Source: UBA6197 sp047638075
GTDB lineage: Bacteria; Pseudomonadota; Alphaproteobacteria; Rhodobacterales; Rhodobacteraceae
Direction: 5' to 3'
Length of the DNA: 64,000 nucleotides
NCBI RefSeq assembly: GCF_047638075.1
Contig: NZ_JBLJBV010000018.1
Location: forward strand, 8,928 to 72,927
The translations under genes and the position numbers were made by a program. How positions within the stretch are numbered: position 1 is the first letter of the stretch; the number at the start of each line of letters is the position of its first letter. Below the pieces are notes generated by a model that ran no database searches, was not told the DNA's origin, and saw only the letters and a program-made list of their open reading frames with translations. Of the stretch, positions 1-9,258 are shown piece after piece.

Positions 1-835
1 GTGCCGCGCTGTTGCGACCGCCATTTTCGGGGATCCGACCGCGCTGAAGATCATTCCGATCAGCTGGGCGCAGCGCTGGCCTGCGCTCCAGTCGGGTGAT
101 GTCGATATCGTCATCAAGGCATCGGGCGGCACGCTTAGCCGTGACACGGAACTGGGGCTGCAATTTTCCAACTCCTACTATCTTGGCACAACCAAGATCA
201 TGGCGCACGCGGAACTGGGCCTGAAGTCGATCGCGGATGCCGATGGCGGCACGATCTGCATCCCCGCAGGCACGACACAAGAACAGCAGATCGCGTCCTA
301 TACCCAGCGTCTTGGCATCACGCTGGAACCGGTCGTGATTCAGAAAACCGAGGAACTGGAGCAGGCCTATTTCTCGGGCCGGTGCGACGCCTATACCCAG
401 TGGGGCCCGGTTCTGGCGATTGCCCGCGCCGCCAAGGGCAACATTGATGAACACGTCCTGCTGCCTGACGTTCTGGCGTTGGAACCCGAGGTCATGGTGA
501 TGCGCCAGGGCGATGACAACTGGGTCGATATCGCCAACTGGACGCTAAGCGCGCTGCTGTTCGCGGAACAAGAGGGCGTCAATTCCGGCAACGTCGATGA
601 CATGCGCGCCAACCCGCCAACGCCCGAAGTGTCCAAGTTTCTGGGCGTGACCCCGGGTGTGGGCAAGGGCCTTGGGCTGACGGATGACTGGGCCTACAAC
701 GTCATCAAGAATGTCGGAAACTTCTCCGAGGTGTTCGAGCGCAATCTGGGCCAGGAATCGCCCTACAAGATGCCGCGTGAAATGACCGCCCTGTGGAAAG
801 ACGGCGGCGTTCTGTTCCCGCTGGTCTTCGACTGA
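1..835 (+). CDS. aapJ: General L-amino-acid ABC transporter substrate-binding protein AapJ (5' truncated)
   Basis: Periplasmic solute-binding protein that captures L-amino acids for the AapQMP importer. The frame is open from the window edge, so the signal peptide and N-terminal lobe are missing; about 277 residues remain, and AapJ proteins are usually about 340 residues. Visible family features are the SGDVDIVIKASGGTLSRD segment, followed by a polar-amino-acid-binding fold with a GTTQEQ stretch and a C-terminal YKMPREMTALWKDGGVLFP-like end. The three following genes are the matching permeases and ATPase, which fixes the assignment. A strong hairpin follows the stop codon, as is common between a binding protein and its permease genes. 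Confidence 0.9.
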   Translation, partial: CRAVATAIFGDPTALKIIPISWAQRWPALQSGDVDIVIKASGGTLSRDTELGLQFSNSYYLGTTKIMAHAELGLKSIADADGGTICIPAGTTQEQQIASYTQRLGITLEPVVIQKTEELEQAYFSGRCDAYTQWGPVLAIARAAKGNIDEHVLLPDVLALEPEVMVMRQGDDNWVDIANWTLSALLFAEQEGVNSGNVDDMRANPPTPEVSKFLGVTPGVGKGLGLTDDWAYNVIKNVGNFSEVFERNLGQESPYKMPREMTALWKDGGVLFPLVFD

Positions 836-842
836 CACTATC

Positions 843-868
843 GGCCCTGCCCGGTCGCGGGCGGGGCC
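843..868 (+). promoter_or_regulatory. Intercistronic hairpin between aapJ and aapQ
   Basis: An 11-bp stem (GGCCCTGCCCG paired with CGGGCGGGGCC, one T-G wobble) closes a GTCG tetraloop 8 bases after the aapJ stop and 26 bases before the aapQ start. There is no T-run after it, so it is not a classical terminator. Hairpins of this kind protect the upstream mRNA or attenuate read-through, which would make the binding protein more abundant than the permeases. That role is inferred. Confidence 0.7.
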
Positions 869-894
869 ATTTCACCCCTGTGAAAGGTTGGTTG

Positions 895-2058
895 ATGCGA
901 AATCCACTGCGCAACCTGAAAACCCGGAATGCCGTGTTGCAGACCCTGTTTGTAGGGGGACTTGCCGCGCTGGTCATTTCCGGCACGCTGATTGCGATGC
1001 GCAATCTGGAGGCTCAGGGCATTTCCTCGGGCTTTGGGTTTCTGTCCAAGGCAACCGGCCTGAACGTGTCTTTTTCGCTGCTGCCGGTGACCGCGACAGA
1101 CCCCTACTGGTGGCTTTTGCTTATCGGTTTCGTCAACACGATCTTTCTGGGCTTTTTCGGGCTTTTGGCGGCAACCATCGTCGGCATGGTCGTCGGCCTT
1201 GCCCGCACCTCGGCCAATGAGGTGGCAAGCCTTTTGGGCACGATCTACGTTGAATCCTTTCGCAACGTGCCGATCATCTTGCAGGTCATCTTCTGGTATG
1301 CGGTCCTGACCCATCTGCCCGGACCCCGTGACGCGCTGGAATTTGGCGGTATGGCGCTAAGCAGCCGGGGGGTTTTCCTGCCGATGCTGAATGTCGGGAA
1401 TGGCTGGCTGGTTCTGGCGGTGCTGGCGCTGGTCGCGGCGGTGATACTGCCGCTTTTCATCTCCGTCAGCCGCAAGATCGCCAAACCCCGCGAAGAACGC
1501 CGCGCGCTGAAAATCACCGCCACCGCCGTCTGCCTTGCGGTATTTGCGGCGGCCCTGCTGCTGGGCCGTCCCGCAGGGGGCAGCTTCGTTTCGGTGCCGA
1601 TGCTAAAGGGGCTGAACTTTCAAGGTGGCCTGCGGATCCCGCCCGAGTTTTCGGCCCTGCTGATCGGCATTGCCGTCTACGGCGGTTCCTATATCGCTGA
1701 AATCGTCCGCGGCGGCTTCAAATCCGTCAGTAGGGGCCAGATCGAGGCGGCACAATCGCTGGGCCTGACACGCTGGCAGATATTCACGCGGGTGCGGTTG
1801 CCGTTGGCGCTGCGCGCGATGCTGCCCATTCTGGCCAACCAGTACGTCTGGCTGATCAAGGCAACCACCCTGGGCATTACGGTCGGCTTTACCGATTTCT
1901 TCATGATCGTATCGCTGACCATCAACCGGTCGGGCCAAACGCTTGAGGCGATCTTCATTCTGATGGCGGGGTTCCTGATCATCAACTTTACGGTCGCGGC
2001 AGTGTTCAACCGTATCAACAAGGCCATTGCCCTGAAGGGCAATCAACTTCGGACGTGA
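895..2058 (+). CDS. aapQ: General L-amino-acid ABC transporter permease AapQ
   Basis: Inner-membrane permease of the Aap importer, 387 residues. The N-terminal hydrophobic segment (LFVGGLAALVISG) and the membrane segments after WWLLLIGF fit the HisM/AapQ family, which has an unusually long insertion between the first helices and the ABC-interaction loop. The EAA-type loop is seen late in the protein (SLGLTRWQIFTRVRLPLALRAM). The ATG at 895 was chosen over an in-frame start at 793 because the longer form would overlap aapJ and carry an arginine-rich non-family leader; a GAAAGG sequence lies 9 bases ahead of it. Length suits AapQ (about 390-400). Confidence 0.92.
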   Translation: MRNPLRNLKTRNAVLQTLFVGGLAALVISGTLIAMRNLEAQGISSGFGFLSKATGLNVSFSLLPVTATDPYWWLLLIGFVNTIFLGFFGLLAATIVGMVVGLARTSANEVASLLGTIYVESFRNVPIILQVIFWYAVLTHLPGPRDALEFGGMALSSRGVFLPMLNVGNGWLVLAVLALVAAVILPLFISVSRKIAKPREERRALKITATAVCLAVFAAALLLGRPAGGSFVSVPMLKGLNFQGGLRIPPEFSALLIGIAVYGGSYIAEIVRGGFKSVSRGQIEAAQSLGLTRWQIFTRVRLPLALRAMLPILANQYVWLIKATTLGITVGFTDFFMIVSLTINRSGQTLEAIFILMAGFLIINFTVAAVFNRINKAIALKGNQLRT

Positions 2059-2062
2059 ACAG

Positions 2063-3139
2063 ATGATGGCATCCTCACCCATGGCACGCCGGCACGCATC
2101 GCGCTCGCTCAAGCGGCGCTTCTTCTCCACCCCGCTGGACGCGGCGGTTTCCATCATCTGCCTGGCGCTGCTGGCGCTGTTGATCTGGAAAGTATCGGAT
2201 TGGGCACTGTTTTCGGCGGTGTTCGGCAGTGCTGGCGGCCCCGCGGCCTGCAAGGCGGCCACCGGCGCGTGCTGGTCTGTCATTGCAGACCGCTGGCGGA
2301 TCATCATGTTTGGCCTTTACCCCTATGAGGAACAGTGGCGTTCTGCGCTGGCCTGCGTGGCCGTGGTGGTGATGACGGTTTTAAGCTGCATCCCGGCCCT
2401 TTGGACCGGGCGGCGGATTGCGCTGATCTGGGGTATTGGGGCCAGCAGCTATTACATTCTGATGGCGGGTGGCATTTTCGGGCTGGAGGTAGTGGGCGAA
2501 GAAATGTGGGGCGGGCTGGCGCTGACGCTGTTCATCTTTCTGTCGACCTGCCTGATCGGGTTTCCCCTGTCGATCGTGTTTGCCCTGATGCGCCGGTCTG
2601 AACTACCGTGGATTTCGCGCACGATGGGGCTGATCATTGATACGGTGCGGTCGCTGCCGCTGATTTCGATCCTGTTCACCTTTGCGATCGTGCTGCCCTT
2701 CATGCTGCCCGACTGGCTACAGGGCGACAAACTTTACCGCGTGATCTTGGGGTCGGCGCTGTTCTTTGCCGCCTACCAGGCCGAGATCGTGCGCGGCGGG
2801 ATGCAGGGCGTCGCCGCCGGGCAGGAAGAGGCCGCCAAGGCGCTGGGGCTGGGCTATTGGCACCGCATCAGCCGGATCGTGCTGCCGCAGGCCATGCGCA
2901 ACGCGCTGCCCGCGACGATCAACCAGTTCGTGATTTCGTTCAAGGAAACCTCGCTGGTCATCATCATCGGGTTTTTCGAAATCCTCGCCTCGGCCAGCGC
3001 GGCCTACGGCACCGGCGACTGGACCTTTGCCTATGTCGAGGTCTACGTCTTTGTCGCCCTGATCTACTTCGTCTTTGTCTTCAGCCTGTCGCGCTATGGT
3101 GCCTTTCTTGAACGGCGCATGGAAATCGGCCAACGGTAA
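2063..3139 (+). CDS. aapM: General L-amino-acid ABC transporter permease AapM
   Basis: Second inner-membrane permease of the Aap system, 358 residues, starting 4 bases after aapQ stops. It has several hydrophobic helices (for example around ICLALLALLIWKV and LTLFIFLSTCLIGFPLSIVFALM) and the cytoplasmic EAA loop EEAAKALGLGYWHRISRIVLPQAMR that docks on AapP. Heteromeric AapQM is the usual arrangement. In-frame ATGs at 2066 and 2081 are alternative starts; the ribosome site is weak, so translation is probably coupled to aapQ. Confidence 0.9.
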   Translation: MMASSPMARRHASRSLKRRFFSTPLDAAVSIICLALLALLIWKVSDWALFSAVFGSAGGPAACKAATGACWSVIADRWRIIMFGLYPYEEQWRSALACVAVVVMTVLSCIPALWTGRRIALIWGIGASSYYILMAGGIFGLEVVGEEMWGGLALTLFIFLSTCLIGFPLSIVFALMRRSELPWISRTMGLIIDTVRSLPLISILFTFAIVLPFMLPDWLQGDKLYRVILGSALFFAAYQAEIVRGGMQGVAAGQEEAAKALGLGYWHRISRIVLPQAMRNALPATINQFVISFKETSLVIIIGFFEILASASAAYGTGDWTFAYVEVYVFVALIYFVFVFSLSRYGAFLERRMEIGQR

Positions 3140-3151
3140 GGAGGTCTTTGC

Positions 3152-3916
3152 ATGACCCAGAAAACCAAAGCCGCGGGGGACATCCCCGCAATTCAGATCG
3201 AACATATGAACAAGTTCTACGGCAAGTTTCAGGCGCTGAAAAACATCAACCTGACCATTGGGCGGGGCGAAAAGGTGGTGGTTTGCGGGCCGTCGGGTTC
3301 TGGCAAGTCGACCATGATCCGCTGCATCAACCGGCTGGAAGAACATGATAGCGGCAAGATCACGGTTCTGGGCACGGAATTGAACGACGATCTGGGCAAT
3401 ATCGACGAAATCCGGCGCGATGTCGGCATGGTGTTTCAGCACTTCAACCTGTTCCCGCATATGACCGTGCTGGAAAACTGCACCCTCGCGCCGATGCTGG
3501 TGCGCAAGACCCGCCGCGCCGAGGCCGAGGCAAACGCCCGCGCCTTTCTGGAAAAGGTGCGCATCCCTGAACAGGCCGACAAGTTTCCCGGCCAGTTGTC
3601 GGGTGGGCAGCAGCAGCGGGTAGCGATTGCCCGGTCGCTATGCATGCAACCCGAGATATTGCTGTTTGACGAACCCACCTCGGCGCTGGACCCGGAGATG
3701 ATTTCCGAAGTGCTGGACGTCATGGTGGCGCTGGCAGATGAGGGGATAACGATGATCTGCGTGACGCATGAAATGGGTTTTGCCCGCAAGGTGGCCGACC
3801 GCGTGGTGTTCATGGACGCGGGCGAGATCATCGAAGAGGCTGCCCCCGAGCCGTTCTTCAACGCGCCGCAAAATGAGCGGACGAAAAAGTTTCTGTCGCA
3901 AATTCTGGCGCATTGA
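3152..3916 (+). CDS. aapP: General L-amino-acid ABC transporter ATPase AapP
   Basis: Cytoplasmic ATPase that powers the Aap importer, 254 residues. Walker A is GPSGSGKST at residues 46-54, the Q-loop lies in [11 protein letters not shown], the signature is LSGGQQQ, Walker B is [12 protein letters not shown] and the switch histidine is in VTHEMGF, all intact. A textbook AAGGAGG ribosome site lies 6 bases before the ATG. It closes the aapJQMP unit; the next gene starts 44 bases later on the same strand and may be co-transcribed. Confidence 0.93.
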   Translation: MTQKTKAAGDIPAIQIEHMNKFYGKFQALKNINLTIGRGEKVVVCGPSGSGKSTMIRCINRLEEHDSGKITVLGTELNDDLGNIDEIRRDVGMVFQHFNLFPHMTVLENCTLAPMLVRKTRRAEAEANARAFLEKVRIPEQADKFPGQLSGGQQQRVAIARSLCMQPEILLFDEPTSALDPEMISEVLDVMVALADEGITMICVTHEMGFARKVADRVVFMDAGEIIEEAAPEPFFNAPQNERTKKFLSQILAH

Positions 3917-3960
3917 GGCGGACTCGCGCAGCACAAAAACCTGGGCAAAAAGGCACTGAC

Positions 3961-5385
3961 ATGGCGGATCTGGCACGAGAGTTTGCCGAATTACTGGGCG
4001 CAAAAGGCTGGCTTTCTGGCGATGGCGCCGCGCCCTATAGCCGCGACTGGCTGAACAGATACGGCATAGCGCCGATAGGTGTGGCGCGCCCGGCCGATAC
4101 CGCCGAGGTTTCGGCGGTGCTGCAACTCTGCCACCGGCATGGCATCATCGTCGTGCCGCAAGGCGGCAACACCGGCCTTTGCGGGGCAAGCGTTGTGGCT
4201 GCGGGGGCGGGGGTGATCCTGTCGCTGTCGCGCATGGCGGCGATTGCGGCGCCTGACCGGGCATCGGCCTCGGTCTGCGTGGGCGCGGGGGCGGTGCTGG
4301 AGGCGTTGCATCAGGCGCTGGAACCGCAGGGGCTGATCTTTCCGCTGCATCTGGGGGCCGAGGGTAGCGCCACAATTGGCGGGCTGATCGGCACCAATGC
4401 CGGCGGCAGCCATGCCGCACGCTACGGGATGATGCAGGATCTGGTGCTGGGGCTGGAGGTGGTTCTGGCCGACGGCACCATCTGGAACGGCCTGCGCGCC
4501 GTACAAAAAGACAATGCGGGCTATCAACTGCGCAAGCTGTTTTGCGGCGCGGAAGGCACGCTTGGTATTGTCACTCGGGCGATACTAAGGCTCTATCCCG
4601 CCCCAAAACAGCGTCAAACCGCTTTGCTTGCGCTGCCTGACATGGAGGCGGCTGTTGCCTTTGGCACCCATATCCGGGCCGAGGCGGCCGATTTTCTGAA
4701 CGGGCTGGAGTTCTTTTCAGACTTTGGGCTTGGCCTGACGATGCGGCATCTGGCCGGCTTGGGCTTTCCGCTGGAAACGCGCGGCGGCGCCTATGTTCTG
4801 GTTGAGCTGACGTCAAGCTCGGATCTCGTGCCCTTGGCCGATGTGCTGGGGGCCACGCTGGAATGGGGGATGGAACAGGGGCTGGTGCTGGACGGTGCGC
4901 TGGCCATGTCCGAAGCGCAGCGCAGCCATTTCTGGCGCTTGCGCGAAGAGCAACCCGAAGGCCAGCGCCTTGAAGGGCCACAGTTAAAGCACGACATCTC
5001 TGTGCCCCCCGGCCGGATCGCGGAATTCATCCATGACGCGGACCGGCTGTGCCAGACCCTTTTGCCGGGCGTTCGGATCAACCCCTTCGGGCACCTGGCC
5101 GATGGCAATATCCATTTCAACCTGTCCCCCCCCGAAGACGCCACCGGCTTTGACGGGCGCGGTGGTGATCTGGCGCAAGGGCTGGCCGGTCTTGCCACCG
5201 CAATGGGCGGCAGCTTTGCCGCCGAACACGGGCTGGGGCGCGCAAAAACCGCCCTGGCAGACACGCATCGCAGCCCGGTTGAACGGGGCCTGATGGCGCG
5301 GATCAAACAGGCGTTTGACCCTGACGCCTACCTCAACCCCGGCGTTATCATAACCACCATCACCCCGGACCAGACCAAAGAATAA
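3961..5385 (+). CDS. FAD-linked D-2-hydroxyacid dehydrogenase (GlcD/D-2-hydroxyglutarate dehydrogenase type)
   Basis: Cytoplasmic FAD flavoprotein of 474 residues expected to oxidise a D-2-hydroxy acid to a 2-oxo acid. The N-terminal PCMH-type FAD domain shows VPQGGNTGLCGASVV and GGLIGTNAGGSHAARYG. The C-terminal cap domain has the metal and substrate motifs HLADGNIHFN and AAEHGLGRAKT. Length is normal for the family. The ATG at 3961 begins the conserved protein; an earlier in-frame ATG would overlap aapP. Its place between an amino-acid importer and a ThDP enzyme suggests that it feeds a 2-oxo acid into the cluster, but the substrate cannot be read from the sequence. Confidence 0.85.
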   Translation: MADLAREFAELLGAKGWLSGDGAAPYSRDWLNRYGIAPIGVARPADTAEVSAVLQLCHRHGIIVVPQGGNTGLCGASVVAAGAGVILSLSRMAAIAAPDRASASVCVGAGAVLEALHQALEPQGLIFPLHLGAEGSATIGGLIGTNAGGSHAARYGMMQDLVLGLEVVLADGTIWNGLRAVQKDNAGYQLRKLFCGAEGTLGIVTRAILRLYPAPKQRQTALLALPDMEAAVAFGTHIRAEAADFLNGLEFFSDFGLGLTMRHLAGLGFPLETRGGAYVLVELTSSSDLVPLADVLGATLEWGMEQGLVLDGALAMSEAQRSHFWRLREEQPEGQRLEGPQLKHDISVPPGRIAEFIHDADRLCQTLLPGVRINPFGHLADGNIHFNLSPPEDATGFDGRGGDLAQGLAGLATAMGGSFAAEHGLGRAKTALADTHRSPVERGLMARIKQAFDPDAYLNPGVIITTITPDQTKE

Positions 5386-5485
5386 CTTGTGCTTGGCCTG
5401 ATTTTCTTGATTTCACTACCCCGCCCCGATGTGCACGATACCCATGGGCCAAAGCGCCCCGACACCCCCCTTTGGAGCACGACAC

Positions 5486-7165
5486 ATGACAGACAGATTG
5501 CGCAACGGCGGTGAGCTTTTGGTCGAATGTCTGGTGGCGCTTGGCGCGCGCAAGGGCTTTGGCGTGCCGGGGGAAAGCTATCTGGCGGTGCTGGATGCGC
5601 TGCATGATACCGCCGGCCGGCTGGACTATGTGCTGTGCCGGAACGAGGGTGGCGCCGCCTTTATGGCTGCGGCTTACGGCAAGCTGACCGGCAGCCCCGG
5701 CCTTTGCTTTGTGACCCGCGGGCCGGGCGTCACCAATGCCTCGATCGGGGTGCATACCGCAATGCAGGACAGCGCGCCGATGATCGTCTTTGTCGGTCAG
5801 GTCGGCACCGATATGAAGGGCCGCGAGGCGTTTCAGGAAATTGACTACCGCGCCGTGTTTGGCACGATGGCGAAATGGGTCACCGAGGTGGATCAGGTCG
5901 ACCGCCTGCCCGAGATCATGGCCCGCGCCTGGACCACCGCCCTGTCGGGCCGCCCCGGCCCCGTGGTCATCGCGCTGCCCGAAGACATGCTGACCGCCCT
6001 GACCGATGCCCCCGCGCTGACCGGCCCCGCCCGCATCACCGAACCCGCCCCCGAGCCCGGCGCCATGGCCGACGCGCTGGCGCTGCTGGCGCAGGCCAAA
6101 CGCCCGCTGGTCCTCTTTGGCGGTTGCAACTGGACCGATACGGGGCGCGCCGATTTTCAGGCTTGGGCCGAGGCCTCGGATATCCCGGTGGTTGCCGCGT
6201 TCCGCTATCAGGACCGGTTTGACAATCACTCGCCCGTTTTCGTGGGTGAGGCCGGGGTCGGGATGGCGCCGCATATAAAGGCGCTGATCCGCGATGCAGA
6301 CGTCATTCTGGCGATCAACCTGCGCTTTGGCGAAATGACAACCGATGGCTATACGCTGCTGAACGTGCCTGTTCCGGCGCAAAAGCTGATTCATGTGCAT
6401 GGCTCTGACCGCGAAATCGGCAAGGTCTATGTGCCGACGCTGGGTCTTCAGGCCGGCCCCAACGCCTTTGCCCGCCAGCTTGCGCCGGTCAATGGCGGCT
6501 GGGCAGACTGGCGCAAGGCCGCCCGTGCGGCCTATGAGGCGGGCTTTGACGCGCCCGCGCAGCCCGGCCCGGTGGATATGGTCAAGATCGCAGCGTGGCT
6601 ACGCGACCACCTGCCCGAGGATATGATCTTGACCAACGGCGCAGGCAATTTCACCGTCTGGCCGAACAAGTTTTTCCGTTTTGGCCCAAAGGCCCGCCTG
6701 CTTGCGCCGCAATCGGGGGCGATGGGTTACGGCCTGCCCGCCGCGATCGCGGCCAAGGTCGCGCACCCGGACCGGACCGTTGTCTGTTTTGCCGGGGACG
6801 GTGACTTTCAGATGAACTGCCAGGAACTTGGCACCGCGATGCAGGCCGGGGCGCAGCCGATTGTGCTGATCCTCAACAACGGCATCTACGGCACGATCCG
6901 CGCCCATCAGGAACGCACCTATCCGGCCCGCGTTTCAGGCACGACCCTGCAAAACCCCGATTTCGTGGTACTCGCCAAATCTTACGGGTTTCACGCCGAA
7001 ACCGTCGCCGCCACGGATGATTTTCCGGCGGCCTTTGAACGTGCCCTCGCCTCGACCAGTGGCGCGGTGCTGGAACTGATCATCTCGCCCGAGGCGCTGA
7101 CCCCGCGCCAGACCCTTTCACAGATGCGCAATGACGCGCTCGCCTCAAAAAAGGCAAAGCCATGA
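5486..7165 (+). CDS. Thiamine-diphosphate-dependent enzyme (acetolactate synthase/decarboxylase-like)
   Basis: 559-residue ThDP enzyme of the acetolactate synthase/benzoylformate decarboxylase superfamily. The catalytic glutamate that activates ThDP is E54 in CRNEGGAAFMAAAYG, and the GDG...NN cofactor motif begins near residue 436 (FAGDGDFQMN, later ILNNGIYG). No regulatory subunit gene is adjacent, so it is less likely to be a biosynthetic acetolactate synthase than a catabolic 2-oxo-acid decarboxylase or ligase. The ATG at 5486 is the start that aligns with the family; the 19 residues upstream look non-coding. Its stop overlaps the hyuA start by four bases (ATGA). Confidence 0.8.
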   Translation: MTDRLRNGGELLVECLVALGARKGFGVPGESYLAVLDALHDTAGRLDYVLCRNEGGAAFMAAAYGKLTGSPGLCFVTRGPGVTNASIGVHTAMQDSAPMIVFVGQVGTDMKGREAFQEIDYRAVFGTMAKWVTEVDQVDRLPEIMARAWTTALSGRPGPVVIALPEDMLTALTDAPALTGPARITEPAPEPGAMADALALLAQAKRPLVLFGGCNWTDTGRADFQAWAEASDIPVVAAFRYQDRFDNHSPVFVGEAGVGMAPHIKALIRDADVILAINLRFGEMTTDGYTLLNVPVPAQKLIHVHGSDREIGKVYVPTLGLQAGPNAFARQLAPVNGGWADWRKAARAAYEAGFDAPAQPGPVDMVKIAAWLRDHLPEDMILTNGAGNFTVWPNKFFRFGPKARLLAPQSGAMGYGLPAAIAAKVAHPDRTVVCFAGDGDFQMNCQELGTAMQAGAQPIVLILNNGIYGTIRAHQERTYPARVSGTTLQNPDFVVLAKSYGFHAETVAATDDFPAAFERALASTSGAVLELIISPEALTPRQTLSQMRNDALASKKAKP

Positions 7166-9258
7166 ACGCAAAGTCAAACGACATCCGGCTGGGTGCCGAC
7201 ATCGGTGGCACGTTTACCGATATCGCACTGGACGTGCGCGGAACGATCTATTCCACCAAGGTGCTGACCAATTACACCGCCCCAGAACAGGCGATTTTCG
7301 ACGGGATAGACATAGTTTTGCGCGATGCCGGGCTAAGCATCACCGATCTGGACATTGTGATCCACGGCACCACGCTGGCCACCAATGCGCTGATTGAACG
7401 GCGCGGCGCGCGCACCGCCTTTATCACCACCGAGGGCTTTCGTGATGTGATCGAAATGCGCACGGAAAGCCGGTTTGAACAGTATGACCTGAACATGCGC
7501 CTGCCCCCCCCGCTGATCCCGCGCGAGGACCGTTTTGCGGTTGCCGGGCGCATTGGTGCCCAAGGTCAAGAGCTGCTGGCGCTGGACGAGGCCGCATTAG
7601 CGCAGATTGCCGACACTATCGCGGGTTCTGATTTCCGCGCCGTGGCGATCGGGTTCATCCATTCCTACATGAACCCCGCACACGAAGAACGCGCCCGCGC
7701 GGTTCTGGCGAAGAAGCTGGATCTGCCGATCTCGCTCAGCTCTGAGGTTTCGCCCCAGATGCGCGAATTTGAGCGTTTCAACACCGTTTGCGCCAATGCC
7801 TATGTGCGCCCGCAGATGGCCGATTATCTGGCCCGCCTGCAATCGCGCCTGAAAGAGATGGGCGCAAAGTGCCCGGTGTTCATGATCCATTCGGGCGGGG
7901 GGCTGATCTCGGTCGAGACGGCGGCGGAATTTCCGGTGCGGCTGGTTGAATCCGGCCCGGCGGGCGGGGCGATCTTTGCCGCCGACGTGGCCGCGCGCTT
8001 TGATCTGAAAAAGGTGCTGTCCTATGACATGGGCGGCACCACCGCCAAGATCTGCCTGATCGAGGATTTCACCCCGCAAACCGCCCGCACCTTTGAGGTG
8101 GCGCGAACCTACCGGTTCAGCAAAGGCTCTGGCATGCCAATTTCCATCCCGGTGATCGAGATGATCGAAATTGGCGCCGGGGGCGGGTCCATTGCCTGGG
8201 TCGATGCCATGGGCCGCATCCAGACCGGCCCCGAAAGTGCCGGGTCAGAGCCGGGTCCGGCCTGCTACGGCCGTGGCGGCGACCGCCCCGCGATCACCGA
8301 TGCCGATCTGATGCTGGGCAAGCTGGACCCCGACAATTTCGCAGGCGGCAGTATCCGGCTTGATCCCAACGCCTCCAGCGCCGCGATTGGGCGCGATGTG
8401 GGCGACAGGCTGTCACTGGCGCCGCTATCGGCCGCGTTTGGCATCTGCGAGGTGGTTGACGAAAACATGGCCAATGCGGCGCGCGTCCATGCGGTGGAAA
8501 ACGGCAAGGATATTTCCAACAATGTGATGATCGCCTTTGGCGGCGCGGCCCCGCTTCATGCGGCGCGGCTGTGTGAAAAACTGGGCGTCAATCAATGCCT
8601 TGTGCCGCAGGGTGCAGGTGTCGGTTCAGCCATCGGGTTTCTGAAGGCGCCTTTCGGCTATGAGGCGCTGGCCTCCAAACTGGTCCGGGTTTCGCAGTTT
8701 GATGTGGACGACGCGAACAAGACGATTGCCGATCTGAAAGCAACCGCCGAACGGTTTGTCAGCTCGGGCACCGATGGCCAGATCCTGCGCGAAATCACCG
8801 CCTTCATGCGCTATGCCGGTCAGGGTTGGGAAATTCCGGTGCCGCTGCCTGACCGGCCCTTTACCAAAGCCGACGTTGCGGCGCTGAAAGACAGTTTCCG
8901 TGACTGTTACGCCCGCTTCTTTGGCCGCGCGATTGACGGGCTGGATGGGCTGGAGATTGAGATTGTGACCTGGTCCGTAAAGGCGCAAGACCATCGCCCC
9001 CGGCCAGAGGCGCACAAGATCAGCCATGGCAACCGCGATGTGGCCGCCACCGCAACGCGCCAGGTTTTCGACCCTACCGCAGCGCGTATGCTGGAAACCG
9101 GCCTTGCCGACCGGGCCAGCCTGAAGCCGGGTGATCGGTTGCACGGCCCGGTGGTGATTGTCGAACGCGAAACATCGACGGTGGTGACATCTTCCTTTGA
9201 TGCCGTGATCCAGCATGACGGCTCTATCCTACTTATCCGCAAGGGGTTCAAAGCATGA
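7162..9258 (+). CDS. hyuA: Hydantoinase/oxoprolinase subunit A family protein
   Basis: 698-residue subunit of the ATP-dependent hydantoinase/5-oxoprolinase/acetone-carboxylase group, which activates an amide or carboxylate by phosphorylation. The actin-like ATPase phosphate motifs are seen as GADIGGTFTDI near residue 11 and DMGGTTAK near residue 289, with the acidic EMIEIGAGGGSIA segment between. It overlaps both neighbours by ATGA junctions and is always followed by a HyuB partner, as here. Candidate substrates include N-methylhydantoin, 5-oxoproline or other cyclic amides; the sequence does not choose between them. Confidence 0.88.
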   Translation: MNAKSNDIRLGADIGGTFTDIALDVRGTIYSTKVLTNYTAPEQAIFDGIDIVLRDAGLSITDLDIVIHGTTLATNALIERRGARTAFITTEGFRDVIEMRTESRFEQYDLNMRLPPPLIPREDRFAVAGRIGAQGQELLALDEAALAQIADTIAGSDFRAVAIGFIHSYMNPAHEERARAVLAKKLDLPISLSSEVSPQMREFERFNTVCANAYVRPQMADYLARLQSRLKEMGAKCPVFMIHSGGGLISVETAAEFPVRLVESGPAGGAIFAADVAARFDLKKVLSYDMGGTTAKICLIEDFTPQTARTFEVARTYRFSKGSGMPISIPVIEMIEIGAGGGSIAWVDAMGRIQTGPESAGSEPGPACYGRGGDRPAITDADLMLGKLDPDNFAGGSIRLDPNASSAAIGRDVGDRLSLAPLSAAFGICEVVDENMANAARVHAVENGKDISNNVMIAFGGAAPLHAARLCEKLGVNQCLVPQGAGVGSAIGFLKAPFGYEALASKLVRVSQFDVDDANKTIADLKATAERFVSSGTDGQILREITAFMRYAGQGWEIPVPLPDRPFTKADVAALKDSFRDCYARFFGRAIDGLDGLEIEIVTWSVKAQDHRPRPEAHKISHGNRDVAATATRQVFDPTAARMLETGLADRASLKPGDRLHGPVVIVERETSTVVTSSFDAVIQHDGSILLIRKGFKA

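Noticed and set aside
5127..5134. Eight-base C runs in several genes as phase-variable tracts
   Set aside because: Frames are intact, the runs are expected in GC-rich proline/glycine codons, and there is no sign of switching.
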